A stretch of 64,000 nucleotides of DNA from Sternotherus odoratus (GCA_032164245.1 JAVMKO010000003.1:9372651-9436650), one strand, 5' to 3'; positions 33,365-45,204 are shown, counted from the first letter of the stretch. The notes: a model not told the origin generated them from the sequence alone. Made by a program: numbers and translations.

Positions 33365-33745
33365 CAGCCAGTCTTGCCCTTTTCCTGTCTTGAATAATAC
33401 AAGGACAAGGTGACAACGCAACACATTTTAAAATGATGAAAGAAAATACTTTTGTTATGTAATGTATAATTAGCCGGTGGAACTTTCTGTCACAAGATAT
33501 CATGGAGGCCAAGAACTTAGCAGGCTAACCAAGGTGATTAGACATTTATATGCATAATGGGAGCGTCTACAATTACATACGGTATGGTCAAACATATAAG
33601 CACTTATGCTTAATTTTTTCCCCAAGATGAACAATTTGGCAAACCTCACACAAATTTGCAAAATGGTTTGATGCATATTTTGCTGGGGGTAAAAGGTGTT
33701 GGCTTGAAAAATTCCCCCAAATTTAGCCTTTTTTTAAAATATCTT
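33365..33745. other. No gene seen
   Basis: Probably the continuation of the repeat interrupted by the hAT MITE, followed by AT-rich DNA. Confidence 0.35.
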
Positions 33746-33747
33746 GT

Positions 33748-33832
33748 ACCAGCCATTATAAGAGACAGGATACTGAACTAGATGGGCCATTGCTCTAATG
33801 TAGTAGGGCAATTCCTCTGTTTCTCCACACTT
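33748..33832 (+). mobile_element. CR1 LINE 3' fragment
   Basis: 'agagacaggatactgaacta' then 'gatgggccattgctctaatg' and 'gggcaattcctctgtttc' follow the CR1 tail order. Confidence 0.7.
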
Positions 33833-34720
33833 ATGTGATGGAAAAAGTCTGATTAGATAGGGAGAACGGGTAATATCAAGAAAGTGTCCTGAACATAGGC
33901 AGTGAGATTTTTGAAATCTATCTGCTGTTTTGAGCAAAAGCCAGTCTGGTGATCTCAGCATGACTGAAATGAGAGAGGACATTTCAGCCTGTGTTAACAA
34001 AATGTGGTGGAGGCGTTTTGAATAAATCTGTAACCAGCATATATCTCGGTTGGAAGACCTCCAAAGAGAGAGAGCTGCGTTAGTCTAGCCAAGACGTAAC
34101 AAAGTCAAGGATACGCAAGCTGACATCCACTTAGCAGAGCTAGCATTGCAGTTGTGTAGCATCCTTAGATGAAGGGACTGAACTGATGTGATCTTTAAAG
34201 ATCAGCATGAAATTGTGATCACACATCTCCGATTTTCGGTACCCTAGCAAGAAGACATGTTACGTGTGGGTAGTAGAAGGAAGAGGCAGACAGACTCTGT
34301 AGATGTCAATAGCTAGTGGGAAAAGAGCTTGATATTAGAGTGGCTTCTATGCCCATGACATTTTCAATATATCAGACTTAAATGAAAAATTCATTATGGC
34401 CCTGATAGTCCATGCACTGAAATCCCTGCTGTAACTACCACTGATTGCAATTTTCCTGGATCAGGCCCTTATTTTTGAATGACAGACATCACCACATTGT
34501 GCAGCTATTTTTGTCTCTTTCAGTCTGCACTGGGTTGGCATCTCCTGAGCTTTGCTTTCCATTTGGGAGGCAAATCAGTCTTCAATCACCAAGTGAAACA
34601 TAATGTGCCCCACTGAGCACATGAATAAAATCTACATTTCAGATCTGTGAAATGTGCTAGTCCACCAGCCAAGACTCTCCTATTGTGTCCTGTTCCTGCG
34701 CTACCCATGTAACACTGACA
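33833..34720. other. No gene seen
   Basis: Unique-looking DNA; a weak PLE-like phrase 'gagctgcgttagtctagcca' lies at 34074-34093 but no unit extends from it. Confidence 0.4.
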
Positions 34721-34723
34721 GAC

Positions 34724-34860
34724 CCCAGTTGTCGGTGGGCAAGATCAAACCTTGGACCTCTGAAGCTTAGTGCATGAGACTTTACTGGCTGAGCTAAAAG
34801 CCAGTGGTCTCAGTGCCACTAGAGGGAGACAGAGTACCACACCCAGCTGCCATGGCTTAC
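34724..34860 (-). mobile_element. tRNA-derived SINE-like copy 1
   Basis: On the minus strand the text is TTTTAGCTCAGCCAGTAAAG (box A-like) followed by 'ggtttgatcttgcc' (box B-like), preceded by 'ggtctcagtgccactagagg' in plus orientation. It is a SINE relic and not a tRNA gene: the acceptor stem and anticodon arm cannot be folded convincingly by eye. Confidence 0.55.
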
Positions 34861-34931
34861 ATACGTCCCCTAGCTGAAGAAATGTGTCCTGAGCTTCAGA
34901 GACTTCCCACTTCATATTCTGGATGAGCCCC

Positions 34932-35092
34932 CACCAGTTGTCGGTGGTGTGGACTGAATTGGGGATTTCTGAAACTTAACGCATGAGCCTCTACTGCATG
35001 AGGCAATAGCAGATTCATTAATCTCCAACTGGTCTGAGGGTCATTAGATGAGGACTGAGTCCCACACCCAGCAGACATGGGTTACCCCACCT
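34932..35092 (-). mobile_element. tRNA-derived SINE-like copy 2
   Basis: A second, more diverged copy of the same unit about 70 bp downstream in the same orientation: 'ccaccagttgtcggtggtgt' and 'cacacccagcagacatgggt' match the ends of copy 1. Confidence 0.55.
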
Positions 35093-35590
35093 CACCATAG
35101 TATCTCATGGTTGAATGTAGCAGTCCAAGGCTGCTGCTATAGCCTAGAATGGCTGCATCATTGCTCTGTGCTCTGAATCACATTGAATTGCGCCTATGAT
35201 TCTATCCACAGCTACTTCCTATGCTGATTCCCCATTCACACTGCATTCACCATAACTAGGTGTTGTGCTGGAGGAAAAAAATGCCCCTTAGTTCCTAAAT
35301 CTTTCTTTAACAATAATATTTCAGTATTTGATATAACCCAGAAGCCTCAGTCAGGATATAACTTCAGTCAGGATCAGGCTCCATTGTGATGAATGCCATA
35401 TAGCCCTAAAATAAAAGGTAGTCCCTGCCCAAAATGCTTACCCACCTAACCAGGGACAAGTTGCAACAAGTGGGTATAGAACAGGCCAGAGAGAGGGGAC
35501 AGTGGAAGAAAAAGCAGATCATTAATATGAACATGAGGTAGCATGTCAGTTAAGGTACAATTATCATTTGGACAAATTATCTTTGGGATA
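35093..35590. other. No gene seen; MIR-type relic
   Basis: 'ggatcaggctccattgtgat' and 'ggtagtccctgcccaaaatg' (35365-35440) resemble the 5' part of amniote MIR-like repeats. Confidence 0.4.
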
Positions 35591-35594
35591 TAAG

Positions 35595-35668
35595 GAGTGA
35601 AATCCTGGTCCCCTTAAAATCAATGGCAAAACTCCAACTTGTTTGCACTAGGACCAGGATTTCACCTG
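35595..35668. repeat. Palindromic ~75-bp MITE (GGTGAAATCC family)
   Basis: Ends GAGTGAAATCCTGGTCC and GGACCAGGATTTCACCTG are near-perfect reverse complements. Confidence 0.8.
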
Positions 35669-36240
35669 AGTTGCTTAAACATTGTGGATTAGGTTTTAAG
35701 AAGGTGTGAGGGAAGGGGGGAGGAATAAATTAAAAAGAAGGAAAATAAAATAAGAACTGCCCCACACAAAGATTTTTTCAACTTAAACCAAACCTGAATT
35801 GAATCCTTTTCAGCTAGGACTGTTATATTTGCCTGTGCCTCTGAACTCTGTTCTTGGTTCATGCATGGGTAGATTTGGTTGGAATTTTTTGTTTTACAAC
35901 TCTTTTCTATGAAAAATTGCTTTCTTTTCAAAATGTGTATTTCCAACGTTTGAATTTTTCAATGAAGATCCTTTTGAAGAATCCCAAAAATGTCAATCTT
36001 CTGTTTGTTTGGGTTTTTTTCTTTCCTGCTCTTCCTCCTCCTTTTTTTTTTCTCTTCAATTTGTTTTTCAAAAAAGGAAGAAGAAATAAAAAAATCTGAC
36101 CATATTCAAATTAGGAGTTCAAAAATAAATCACAAAATATAGCATTTTTCAATTGGAGAAGAAAGTTTCAAATGCCTTGGCAGACACTGTTCTAGCAATG
36201 GTTATGGCCTGGTTGGAAGATCTGAGATCCTATGAGATTT
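35669..36240. repeat. AT-rich low-complexity / MITE-like DNA
   Basis: Long pyrimidine tracts and 'ttgaatttttcaatgaagat'-type mirrored text. No gene. Confidence 0.35.
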
Positions 36241-36244
36241 GCAG

Positions 36245-36380
36245 CCCAAGTGACCATTCTGCAAAGATTTAGACATGTGCATAATTATATGCACTGTGAG
36301 TTGTTCCGGTGAAGCCAACAGAACTATTAATAGTGAGTTAGGTTAAGCACATATGTAAATCTCTGCATGATCTTGGTTTT
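36245..36380. repeat. Old palindromic MITE ('ttctgcaaaga' type)
   Basis: 'ccattctgcaaagatttaga' and 'aatctctgcatgatcttgg' are mirrored ends of the same family as 13275 and 62757. Confidence 0.45.
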
Positions 36381-37150
36381 ATCTGCAGACTCAAGAGCTT
36401 GGATAAGCATCCAAATGTTGTGGTTTTTAACAGCAAGGCTCACAACTTTTTTATGTTCACCCAGCACCAATTAATACCCAACCAAACCAAATGTACTAGA
36501 TTGTATGCTGTCGTTCATTCATATACACAGCATTACCATGGCTTTCCCTTCTCAGCTGCATCACTTTAACTGTATTGAGAAAGAATTCCTTATTAAAGCT
36601 GTTCAAAAGGCAGAAAACGCCTGGAACAAAGTAACTGTAACTGTAAAATGTCCTTAAAGGCCAATTAGAAATTGCAATACTGGGAGTTTTATTACAACTA
36701 ACTCCTCCTTAATTATCAATCAATGGATTCTGTTGGAAAAAAAATCTCGAATTCACAGCTGGGAAAATGATGCTAATTATTCTCTGTTAATTAAGGCTGT
36801 GGTGGGAGTCAGACGTGCCATCCTTCAAATAAAGGATTGACATATCAATGTTAGCAAAATGCTTAGGGTCTTTTCCAAAGGCTTTAGTTCTAATGGTAAT
36901 AAATTGGTGTCATGTTATTTTAAGTGTCTTAAACAATCATGCCATTACCTGCCACTGGAAAGCTGTATGTCTTGCTATGTAGATATGCAGACTTTTTAAA
37001 TTAATTGAGTGTTCATAAAAGGGCATTCTATCAGCTAAAGTATTGGGATGAAAGATTTTCACTTATTTTATTCAGTAAAAAAAAATGGGACTGGAGTAAT
37101 TTCACTGGCAATGGGATTGTCATAGGATCATAGGAATTAAATTTAAAGTC
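36381..37150. other. Unique sequence; candidate conserved non-coding stretch
   Basis: 36530-36920 lacks repeat texture and contains clustered homeodomain-type cores (TTAATTA, ATTAATT, TAATTAT), which is typical of developmental enhancers. No coding frame is present. Conservation cannot be measured here. Confidence 0.3.
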
Positions 37151-37153
37151 CTT

Positions 37154-37224
37154 GGGTGAAATCCTGGCTCCATTGGAGCCAATGGCAAAACTCCCATTGA
37201 CATCAGTGGTCCAGAATTTCACCT
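37154..37224. repeat. Palindromic ~70-bp MITE (GGTGAAATCC family)
   Basis: GGGTGAAATCCTGGCTCCAT and the mirrored 'tggtccagaatttcacc' with central 'aatggcaaaactcccattga'. Confidence 0.8.
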
Positions 37225-38500
37225 CTTTTGTATTGTATTAAATCATCTAGTCTATTTCCAGTCAGTTGTAGAATTTTTGCCAACAATATATTGTAAAACA
37301 CATCTAATTTTCTGGGACAATGGCAAGCAAATTTATGAGCAAAGAAGTTTTTTCACTACCATAATCTAGTGTATTTCTTGTAGCCATGGCTGATGTAAAT
37401 AATAAATAAGAATTTGAAACAGAGAAAAAAATGTTAGATAGATATCTACGACTTAGTATTCTGCCCAACCACAAGCATTTTCATATATTAGAAGTGACAT
37501 TCCCGAAGAAGGCAAGCAAAGTTCTAGGAATGCTTGGGTAAAGGGGCAGAGATGTTGTTTAACATGTTTATTAATAACTGAAGACAGGACACTGTTTTGT
37601 TTGAGATCGGGGTTATTTTGGCTTTGGTTCTTGTGAGGGGGAGTTGGTGGGATGCGTAGGGGACACACCCAAACTCTGTCTTTTGGGGGGGAAAGGTGCC
37701 AGGTGGATAGCCCTGAAAAATGAAGTTATCTTTCTAACCATAAAAACGGGGCTTAGACACCCTAGTGGTAGTCACTTTGGAAACACCTGAGAGAGGTTAG
37801 ATAAGAACTGTCCCAATAAGTGCCAACCTGAGCTACCCCCATCTCACCCCTCCACCCCATCTGCCTCAATCTTGACCTGGAGGGAACCTCTGTGAGTGAA
37901 ATGTTCGGTCAGTTTCCATACCTGTTCATTTGTTGGCCTCCCTAGAGACACTGCCAACACCAACGTTACCAACTATCACCACATGAGGATAATTGTTATG
38001 TGATGTGGACCTCTTTTATCCAGGAATTGGGCTGAGATGTTTGAACTTTGAACTCATTTCCTATATGTCACCAAAGAGCCTATAAATGGTAAAACACCAG
38101 TTGCCATTGCCTGGGTACAACATGCTACCCAAGAACTGAAAGGCTGCCTGTCCGTTAGGACTCTCTTCTGCAAATTTCTCCCTTAAAACAAAGTTCAGAG
38201 GAAGGGGTTCTAGAAGAAGCCCATCCCTCTTCCTCCTTCCTGCATATCTAGCAAGCAGATTCTTTCTCAGCCATTCTCCACTCCTATGATGTTAGGCCCT
38301 GATCCTGCAGCGAGATCCACACAAGTGGGCCCCATTGTACCCAGTTTCCCCAACCATGACCACAAACGCATTGCACAAGGCACAGCACAAACATGTACTG
38401 AGGGACAATCCTTGCCCTCAAGACCCTACAGTCTAAACAGACAAGACAGATAAAGAGGGTGGGTGGGGAAAATAGATGCATCATTGCAAGAATGGGGCTT
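37225..38500. other. No gene seen; MIR-type relic at 38390-38470
   Basis: The relic reads 'accctacagtctaaacagac', an amniote MIR-like phrase also present near 46640. The rest is unique-looking. Confidence 0.4.
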
Positions 38501-38504
38501 AAGG

Positions 38505-38594
38505 GTAGATGTTTAAAGCTATTTAAGCACCTAACTCCTATTGAAACCAATGGGAGTTAGGCACTGGAATACTTCTAAAAAATTGGGCCCTTAG
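38505..38594. repeat. Palindromic old repeat
   Basis: 'gcacctaactcctattgaaa' and 'caatgggagttaggcac' are mirrored around 38548. Confidence 0.65.
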
Positions 38595-38599
38595 TCGTC

Positions 38600-39515
38600 G
38601 TCAGAGCATGTGAAAATATAGGCCTCTCTTTTGTGAGCATGAACTGTATTTCCACCGCCCATTAAAGCCTTGTTTACTTGGTGCAGAGAATGAAAATCAA
38701 TTCTCACCCCCATGCCCATGCGGATGGTGGTTTATTTTGGCCATTGTATCTAACTACCTTTTACCATTTGGGGAGTTATGGGGGGAGCAATGTAAATGCA
38801 ATCTGTAGTCCATGCCCCCTATTCATCTATGACTTAGCCAACCCCAAAATAAATATTATATTTTTACCTATGCTAGGTGATTATGAAACTTTCACTCAGC
38901 CCTTCTAATTCATTCCTGCCTTCTAGCAGTCATGAGTCATGGGTTTGTTACACTTGTCAAGGACACCTAATCCCTACCCTTCATGGCCCAGATATCCTAA
39001 AGATGGCTGAACATGTAATTGCCTTGAAGTGTAAAATATTCCCCACATTATTTATTAGAGCACTGCCTGCTAGCCCCTCTATAGTTAAGATGGTGTCAGC
39101 ATTTTCATTATACACCGCTATTTTCAGCCGTAAAAATGAGCTTCAGGCTGGAACTGAGGCTGGGAGTGAGGGCTATATGGGTTTTTTTATTTAACATAAA
39201 AATATATATATAATTGATTGGTCCAGTTGTGAAGTTATACATTAAAAATATATACAGGTATGTAAATATGTCTGTATGTATATTCATATGCATGTGCATG
39301 TTTATATATCATTTATAAATAAATCTACTTTTATACGATTATTTTCGATCTAATATGCAACTTTATTGTTATACTTGGATGTTATATAAGGGTTTTAGTG
39401 CCCAGAGTTTAGCTTTTGTTTTGATTCCTTCTTCGAACACATTTTTTTTTGGGGGGAGAGAGCTTTTAGTCGTATCCCAAGTATTTATTATAAATGTTAC
39501 GGTATATTGACAGTG
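38600..39515. other. No gene seen; AT-rich
   Basis: Unique-looking with alternating TA and ATG-rich tracts around 39190-39320. Confidence 0.4.
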
Positions 39516-39519
39516 CTTA

Positions 39520-39564
39520 CATTAATAATAATAATAATAATAATTTAATAATAAATAAATAAAT
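39520..39564 (+). repeat. (TAA)n/(TAAA)n microsatellite
   Basis: Runs of AATAATAAT followed by AATAAATAAATAAAT. Confidence 0.9.
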
Positions 39565-39980
39565 CGATCACTACCCACCGATCCAGCAGGTAGTGTATCC
39601 ATACCCTTAGAGTTTTGGGGTTTATTCAAGATGCTCACTCAAAGTGCAATATAATTTGAACTTATAAACACAAAACAAAGAGATAAAATGTGGATCCAGG
39701 CAAACAGATAGGGGCGCATACGGAATCAATGAGACAGTTGAGCCCCTTGACAAATTGTGCCAAGATGGGGATGCCTGATGAGGCTTCAATTGTCCTGAGT
39801 GTCTGGTTATTTAGGTCTGAAATACCTGGATTCAACTAGTAAGACTGACCCCCAATCCTGATTGGGGTCCATCAGGTGCTTCTGAGATGTTACTAAATAA
39901 ATAAAGGCATCTCTACAGAACGTTCCTCACTAAAGATACTGGTTCTGCTTGTTTTATTCCCTCCTCCCATCTATTTCAAG
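39565..39980. other. No gene recognised
   Basis: Possibly part of an old repeat ('cagcaggtagtgtatccata'), unassigned. Confidence 0.3.
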
Positions 39981-39984
39981 ACAT

Positions 39985-40110
39985 GACATGAAAGAATGTC
40001 ATTGGACCACAGGAGGTCATCTAGTCTAACCTGCTGCTCAAAGCAGGACCGATCCCCAACTAAATCATCCCATCCAGGGCCTCAAATCATCCCATCCAGG
40101 GCTATCGCTA
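39985..40110 (-). mobile_element. CR1 LINE 3' fragment with internal 22-bp duplication
   Basis: 'tctagtctaacctgctgctc' identifies the tail. AAATCATCCCATCCAGGGC is present twice, at 40062-40080 and 40084-40102. Confidence 0.8.
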
Positions 40111-40156
40111 TGTGAAGCCCACTTGGCCTAGGCCTTGAGAGGAGCCATATGCCCTG

Positions 40157-40317
40157 TTCATAGAATCTCAGAGTTGGAGATCATCTAGTCCAACCCCCTG
40201 CTCAAAGGAGGAGCAATCCCTTTTTTTGCCTCAATTCCCTAAATGGCCCCCTCAAGGGCTGAACTCATAAACCTGGGTTTAGCATTTCAATGCACAAAGC
40301 ACTGAGCTATCCCGCCC
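40157..40317 (-). mobile_element. Tortoise Pol III/SINE type element
   Basis: Full order in reverse: tail 'catagaatctcagagttgg', 'ctagtccaaccccctgctca', 'aaatggccccctcaaggg', box B 'ggctgaactcataaacc', box A 'actgagctatcccgcc'. It lies 50 bp from a genuine CR1 tail, which shows the shared 3' end directly. Confidence 0.88.
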
Positions 40318-40855
40318 TGTCTTTTTGAAATTCCTTGACTTTATTCCTCTGTTTCACAACTGCCTGAAATAGTTGCTGATACAGTGTGTCAAATAGCAGT
40401 GGATTGTTGTCAGCTCAAGATGCTCAGGAAACTTAAGGAAAACAAAACAAAAGCATAGCACCCATACTCGGAACTACTCTCTTCCCTCCCTCCCTCCCCA
40501 AAACACTTGCACCTTTTTTAATGGAGGAAATAAAGTTATAACACTCTCAAGAACCTCAAAGTCAAGTTTGCTAGCCAGTGTTCAAGAGAGAAACATGCAA
40601 TATTGTGGTGTTATTTGTTAACAGATTCCAAAATATTTGGCATGTCTGTATTTCTCTGCAAATGCATTTCTTGGTTAACTGTGATTGGAACAAGCCACCA
40701 ATGTGATAGGGAATAATCTGAATTGGCAATGCTATGACTAAGAGACAGCTGCAGAAATGCACCCTAAATTATGTTATGGGGAAAATCTTTTTAAAAGGGT
40801 GCAAACATAAATGTGTGTTTCAAATTTACCTGTGCAGACTGGGGATTTGTGAACA
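40318..40855. other. No gene seen
   Basis: Unique-looking AT-rich DNA. Confidence 0.4.
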
Positions 40856-40857
40856 GA

Positions 40858-40926
40858 GTCTGACCCAAAGCCGCTTGAAATCAATTGGAATCTCTCCATT
40901 GAGTCCACAAATTGATGCCTGGGACT
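40858..40926. repeat. Palindromic MITE ('tctgacccaaagc' type)
   Basis: 'gacccaaagccgcttgaaat' with central 'ttggaatctctccattgag' is one of several short palindromic families in the window. Confidence 0.45.
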
Positions 40927-42040
40927 GTGCCAGCCATATCTTTGAGTGGCTATTCTTATACATCATTTACATTCCTAATTTCATTACAAATGGTCTCAAG
41001 CCCAGAATGCTGGATCCAAAGCTCCCTTGGCCCCACTCAAGCTTTGGGGAGATCAGATCTAGATCTGGAATGAAATCCTAGCCCCTCTTAAGTCAAGGGA
41101 AGTTTTTCCCCAGGAGCTTTAAGACTCAGGGCTGCTATAAGGGGTGAAATGGGAGCACCACATCTGGACATCCTTAAGCTGTAGGGAAGTTCAGTTTGCA
41201 AACTAATTCGGTCTTTGGAATATGTGGCTCCAACTCTGTTCAGTGACGGGTCTCCAAATTTCACCAGGCATTGTAAGACACGCATTTTGTGGCGCAGAAA
41301 GTGAGCCGGGAGCGGAATTAATATGGTTTGGATAATAACAGTCCATTCAATTTCTGTTTACTTTGGAACATTTGCTTTGAGAGTTTGTGGGAAGACGGGG
41401 GAAAATGCAATACGAGGGAATATTTACTGTGCAAACTTTGCACACCAATAAAGAAATTAGAGTGCCTATTGTTAGGCTTGAATCTGCAGTTATAATTGAG
41501 GTACAAAGATGATCAAACAGACAACCAACTACAGTTAATCTTTTTTGGCACTGTCTGACTAGTTCCATGAGTCCCAGAAAGGGAGATTTAAATATTATTA
41601 TTCCATGTGATGCAGATCCTTTGCTGGTGGAAAGAAGCACAGAACCCTTGACTTCAATAGAGCAATGAGTATTTACACCTGCTGAGGATTTGGTCCTATA
41701 CTATTTTTATTATATTTTGAACCACGTGGTGCTACTTGCCTTTTTAAGGGAAAAATTAATAGTATGGATTTCCACATTAACTGACGAAGTACTTGCCATA
41801 TGACATGGTATATTTAGGACTGATTGGGTTGTTGTATATAAATTATCTAATGAATTTCAATATTGTTTCTAGTCATGAATTATTTGAAAAAAAATGTTGA
41901 TTATTACAAATTTACTAAATTTTCAAAGATTGGGAATGGATAATCAGGGAATACTCAACTAATGTGATGCTGGATGCATAAACAGGGAAATCTTGTGTAG
42001 GAGCAGAGAGTTTTATTTTACCATCTATATTTGGAACTGG
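40927..42040. other. No gene seen
   Basis: Contains a half-copy of the GGTGAAATCC family near 41067-41110. Otherwise unique-looking. Confidence 0.4.
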
Positions 42041-42044
42041 TGTG

Positions 42045-42568
42045 ACTGCTGCTGGAATATGGTGTCCAGTTCTGGTGCCTACCATTCAAGAATGATGTTG
42101 ATAACTTGAAGAAGGTTCAGAGGAGAGCCACAAGAATGATTAAAGGATTAGAAAATACACCTCAAGGTAACAAACTCAAGGATCTCAATCTATTTAGTTT
42201 AACAAAGAGAAGGTTATCGGGTGAGTTGGTACAGTCTATAAGTACCTACATGGGGAACAAATATTTCATAATCAGCTCTTCTATATTACAACATTATCCA
42301 ATGTTTAGAAGTTGAAGCTAAACAAATTCAGACTGGTAATAAAGTATAAATTTCTAATTGAGAGAAATTAACCATTAGAACTCTTTACCAAGTATCATGA
42401 TAGATTTACCATTATTGAGAATTTTTAAATCAAGGTTGAATGTTTTTTCTAAGAAATCTGCTCTAGGAATTGTTTTAGGGAGGTTCTGCAGACTATATTA
42501 TATAGGAGGTCAGACTAGATGATCCTAGTAGTCCTTTCTGGCCTTAAAATCTATGAGAATCTATGAAA
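42045..42568 (+). mobile_element. CR1 LINE, ORF2 end plus 3' UTR
   Basis: The plus-strand frame at 42106-42315 encodes the CR1 C-terminal motif KKVQRRATRMIKGLE and LFSLTKRRL, then stops. The 3' UTR ends in GGAGGTCAGACTAGATGATC and a terminal 'aatctatgagaatctatga'. A 5'-truncated, inactive copy. Confidence 0.9.
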
Positions 42569-42644
42569 AAATTGTGCAAAAATGTCAATTTAGAAAGTGT
42601 TTGCAAACTGTTGAATTTGACCATTGACCATTTTCTCATGTCAT

Positions 42645-42760
42645 TTAGATACCAGAAGACCCCATTGTGATAATATAGTTGGACATCCTGCAGAACACAG
42701 GCCATAGAACTTCTCCAAAATAATTCCCAGAGTGTATATTTTAGAAAACCATTCAAAATA
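42645..42760 (-). mobile_element. CR1 LINE 3' fragment
   Basis: 'aacacaggccatagaacttc' and 'agagtgtatattttagaaaa' match the reverse CR1 tail at 43824-44155. Confidence 0.75.
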
Positions 42761-42944
42761 TGGTAGGTCACCTAAGTAAATGGTATTGTTATTCTTATTA
42801 TAGCAACACCTAAAGTCCCAGCTGAGATCAGGACTCCATTGTGACAGCTACTACATAATCACAGTAAGTTACGGCACCCACATGGAGGAAATCAAATTCT
42901 AAACTAATATGATAAAAGGATGGGAGAAAGCAAGTACTGTATCA

Positions 42945-43060
42945 TTACCCTTGTTTTACAGATGAGGAACTGGGGCCGAAAGAGACAAATGACTTGGCAA
43001 AGGTTGCACAAGGAATCCATGGTACAGGCAGGAACTGAGCACAGCTTTGGAACATATGAG
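42945..43060 (-). mobile_element. MIR/CORE-SINE fragment
   Basis: 'ttgttttacagatgaggaac' followed by 'gacttggcaaaggttgcaca' is the reverse of the MIR 3' half. Confidence 0.65.
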
Positions 43061-43820
43061 CCCAGAGCTAGAGCATCAAGTCAATCCTTTCTCTTTTTTT
43101 CCAGTGCTTGGCTTCTTGACTGGATGCCAAATTTTAAAACAGTTGAATAATGACTAATGATATAGCTGGTTGTGAATATTCTTCTTCACATAGAGACATA
43201 CTTGTTTGGGTAAGAAAATGGTTATACACCCATCCGTGGCCCTCATGCAAACAAAATTATCTTCATGAGAATGTTTATTGAATATTTTTGAATTCAACAG
43301 CTGCTCAGAATTTGAATGAATGATAGCGAAAGCTGATTTTGCAATTTTCAAACAGCTCTAGGTGTGATCAATAACCCACGTACAAGGCGTCATTATTTTA
43401 CTTGTTAAATCGTATTTGTACATTTCAGTGTCTAGACTTCAGCTGCTGAGTGTTGACATAATGTTGCTATACTTTCCCCCCTCCTCAGTGCCCATTTAAG
43501 AGTTAGCATTTGAGGCTTAGAGTGTTTGCAAGAAGATTCAAACTGATCATCATCCTCAATGAGAAATCATTAGGGTCTGCTGACCATCGTTTGACCAATG
43601 AGAAAACGCAAAGTCACTTTTAATATCCACAGATGGGGTCATCTTTTGCATGCAGCAAGTGGTGTAAATCAGGATCATTTCCACTGATTTCAGGGGAATT
43701 CATCATTTAGACCAGCATAACTAAAGTAAACTAGGACCTCATCTTTTCAATTGTTGTGTGGCGTGAACAGATCAATTCAGAACGAACAATTTTCAACCAA
43801 ATAGATACGCATTTTGATAT
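43061..43820. other. No gene seen
   Basis: Unique-looking DNA. Confidence 0.4.
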
Positions 43821-43823
43821 ACA

Positions 43824-44155
43824 TTCATAGATTCTAAGGCCAGAAATAACAATTGTGATCATCTGTTACATAGGAAATTAGACTAGAATCTAGTCTAATT
43901 TCCTATGTAACACAGGCCATAGAACTCCCCCAAAATAATTCCTAGAGCATATATTTTAGAAAAACACTCAATCTTGATTTAAAAGTTGTCAGTGATGGAG
44001 AATTCACCATGACATTTCGTAAATTGTTTCAATGGTTAATTTATCTCACAGAATTTATGCCTATTTCCACATTGAAATTGTCTAGTTTCATTGGATCGTG
44101 TTATACTATTCTCTGCTAGATGGAAAAGCCCATCATTAAATATTTTTCCCCATTG
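43824..44155 (-). mobile_element. CR1 LINE 3' portion
   Basis: 'tcatagattctaaggccaga', 'aacacaggccatagaactcc' and 'tggatcgtgttatactattc' follow the CR1 3' UTR in reverse. A clean 49-bp palindrome at 43864-43912 disrupts it. Confidence 0.85.
43864..43912. repeat. Perfect 49-bp palindrome (24-bp arms, 1-bp centre)
   Basis: Arm TGTTACATAGGAAATTAGAC plus TAGA is followed by one A and then its exact reverse complement. It lies within a much older CR1 relic. Confidence 0.95.
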
Positions 44156-44159
44156 TTGA

Positions 44160-45200
44160 CCAGAATTTATGGGCTAGTTTATCACATCTCTTCAATGATT
44201 TGACCAGAAGATATTTAGGTTCTTGTCCCAATTCAGGCTACAGAGTTAGAAAACTCAGAGAGTTCAACATCATGAGTGGCTTGTGTGGCAAGGACGCTTA
44301 TAATGAGGACAATATCAAAATGTTAAGATTTTTAATTAAATGAATAAAAGAATAATAAAAGATATAAAAGAAAGAGTCACAAAGAAGTAGTAATACAATT
44401 CTATGCCCCCTGGTGGTAACATCTCTATTCTAAAGACTACTTAAATTAGCATACTCATACCCTTTCCTGGAGACCTGGTAATGGGAGACAGAAGACCAGC
44501 CTCATCTCTGGCATGCCCCCTGAATTCAATGGCTGGGCTTCCCACGTTAGGATCAGGTTTGAGTGTTGAGTAGCTAAGCTATATTGCAAAGCTAAGCCGA
44601 TAGGCTGATAGAAGATACGGAAAATCGACTCTCCTGCATGGCTGTTTGCCTCTTATAGGGTTCTGGCAATGTCTTAATCAGGACCCAACCTACCATACCT
44701 AAATCTTATTTCCTCACCCAGATAAAACTTCAGGTACAATTATTTTAGAGGTTAATATATTATGACATCTATTTATACGTATTAGTATTGATTATCCCAT
44801 CCCTGAAATCGTTACCTTTGGCCTAAATCATGACTTCCATGTTCTGTGGTATATCCTGTGGTTACTGGTCTGTTCCAGACTTATGGTAAACACATTCAGT
44901 TCTCAGTTCAGCGCCCCACTCAGTTCCCCAAAGTAAAAAGGGGGTAACCAGTAGGCCATTTATCTATGCCAAAGATTACACGCACTTACGTTAACTTGTT
45001 TTAGCTAATCATACAGGATACAGGCCTGTAGGTTCCTTGTGTCACAGCCAACTATTATGAGTAACATATACTGGTAACATAAACAAAACCCAAGAAAAAT
45101 AATAATATAATCAATCAAAGTAATGAAGAAAACACATTGTGCAATATAGCAAGCTAGCAAACTGGCCTTATAGGCTACGCCATAAAGAAACGTATAGACT
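44160..45200. other. No gene seen
   Basis: AT-rich; 44330-44400 is an A-rich patch. Repeat origin possible but not assigned. Confidence 0.35.
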
Positions 45201-45204
45201 AAAC

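Noticed and set aside
32875..33424. Overlapping 129- and 161-codon frames on opposite strands
   Set aside because: Both derive from the GC-rich hAT MITE and cross its TSD boundaries.
34724..34860. tRNA gene on the minus strand
   Set aside because: Box-like motifs are there but a matching acceptor stem is not, and a second diverged copy lies beside it, as for a SINE.
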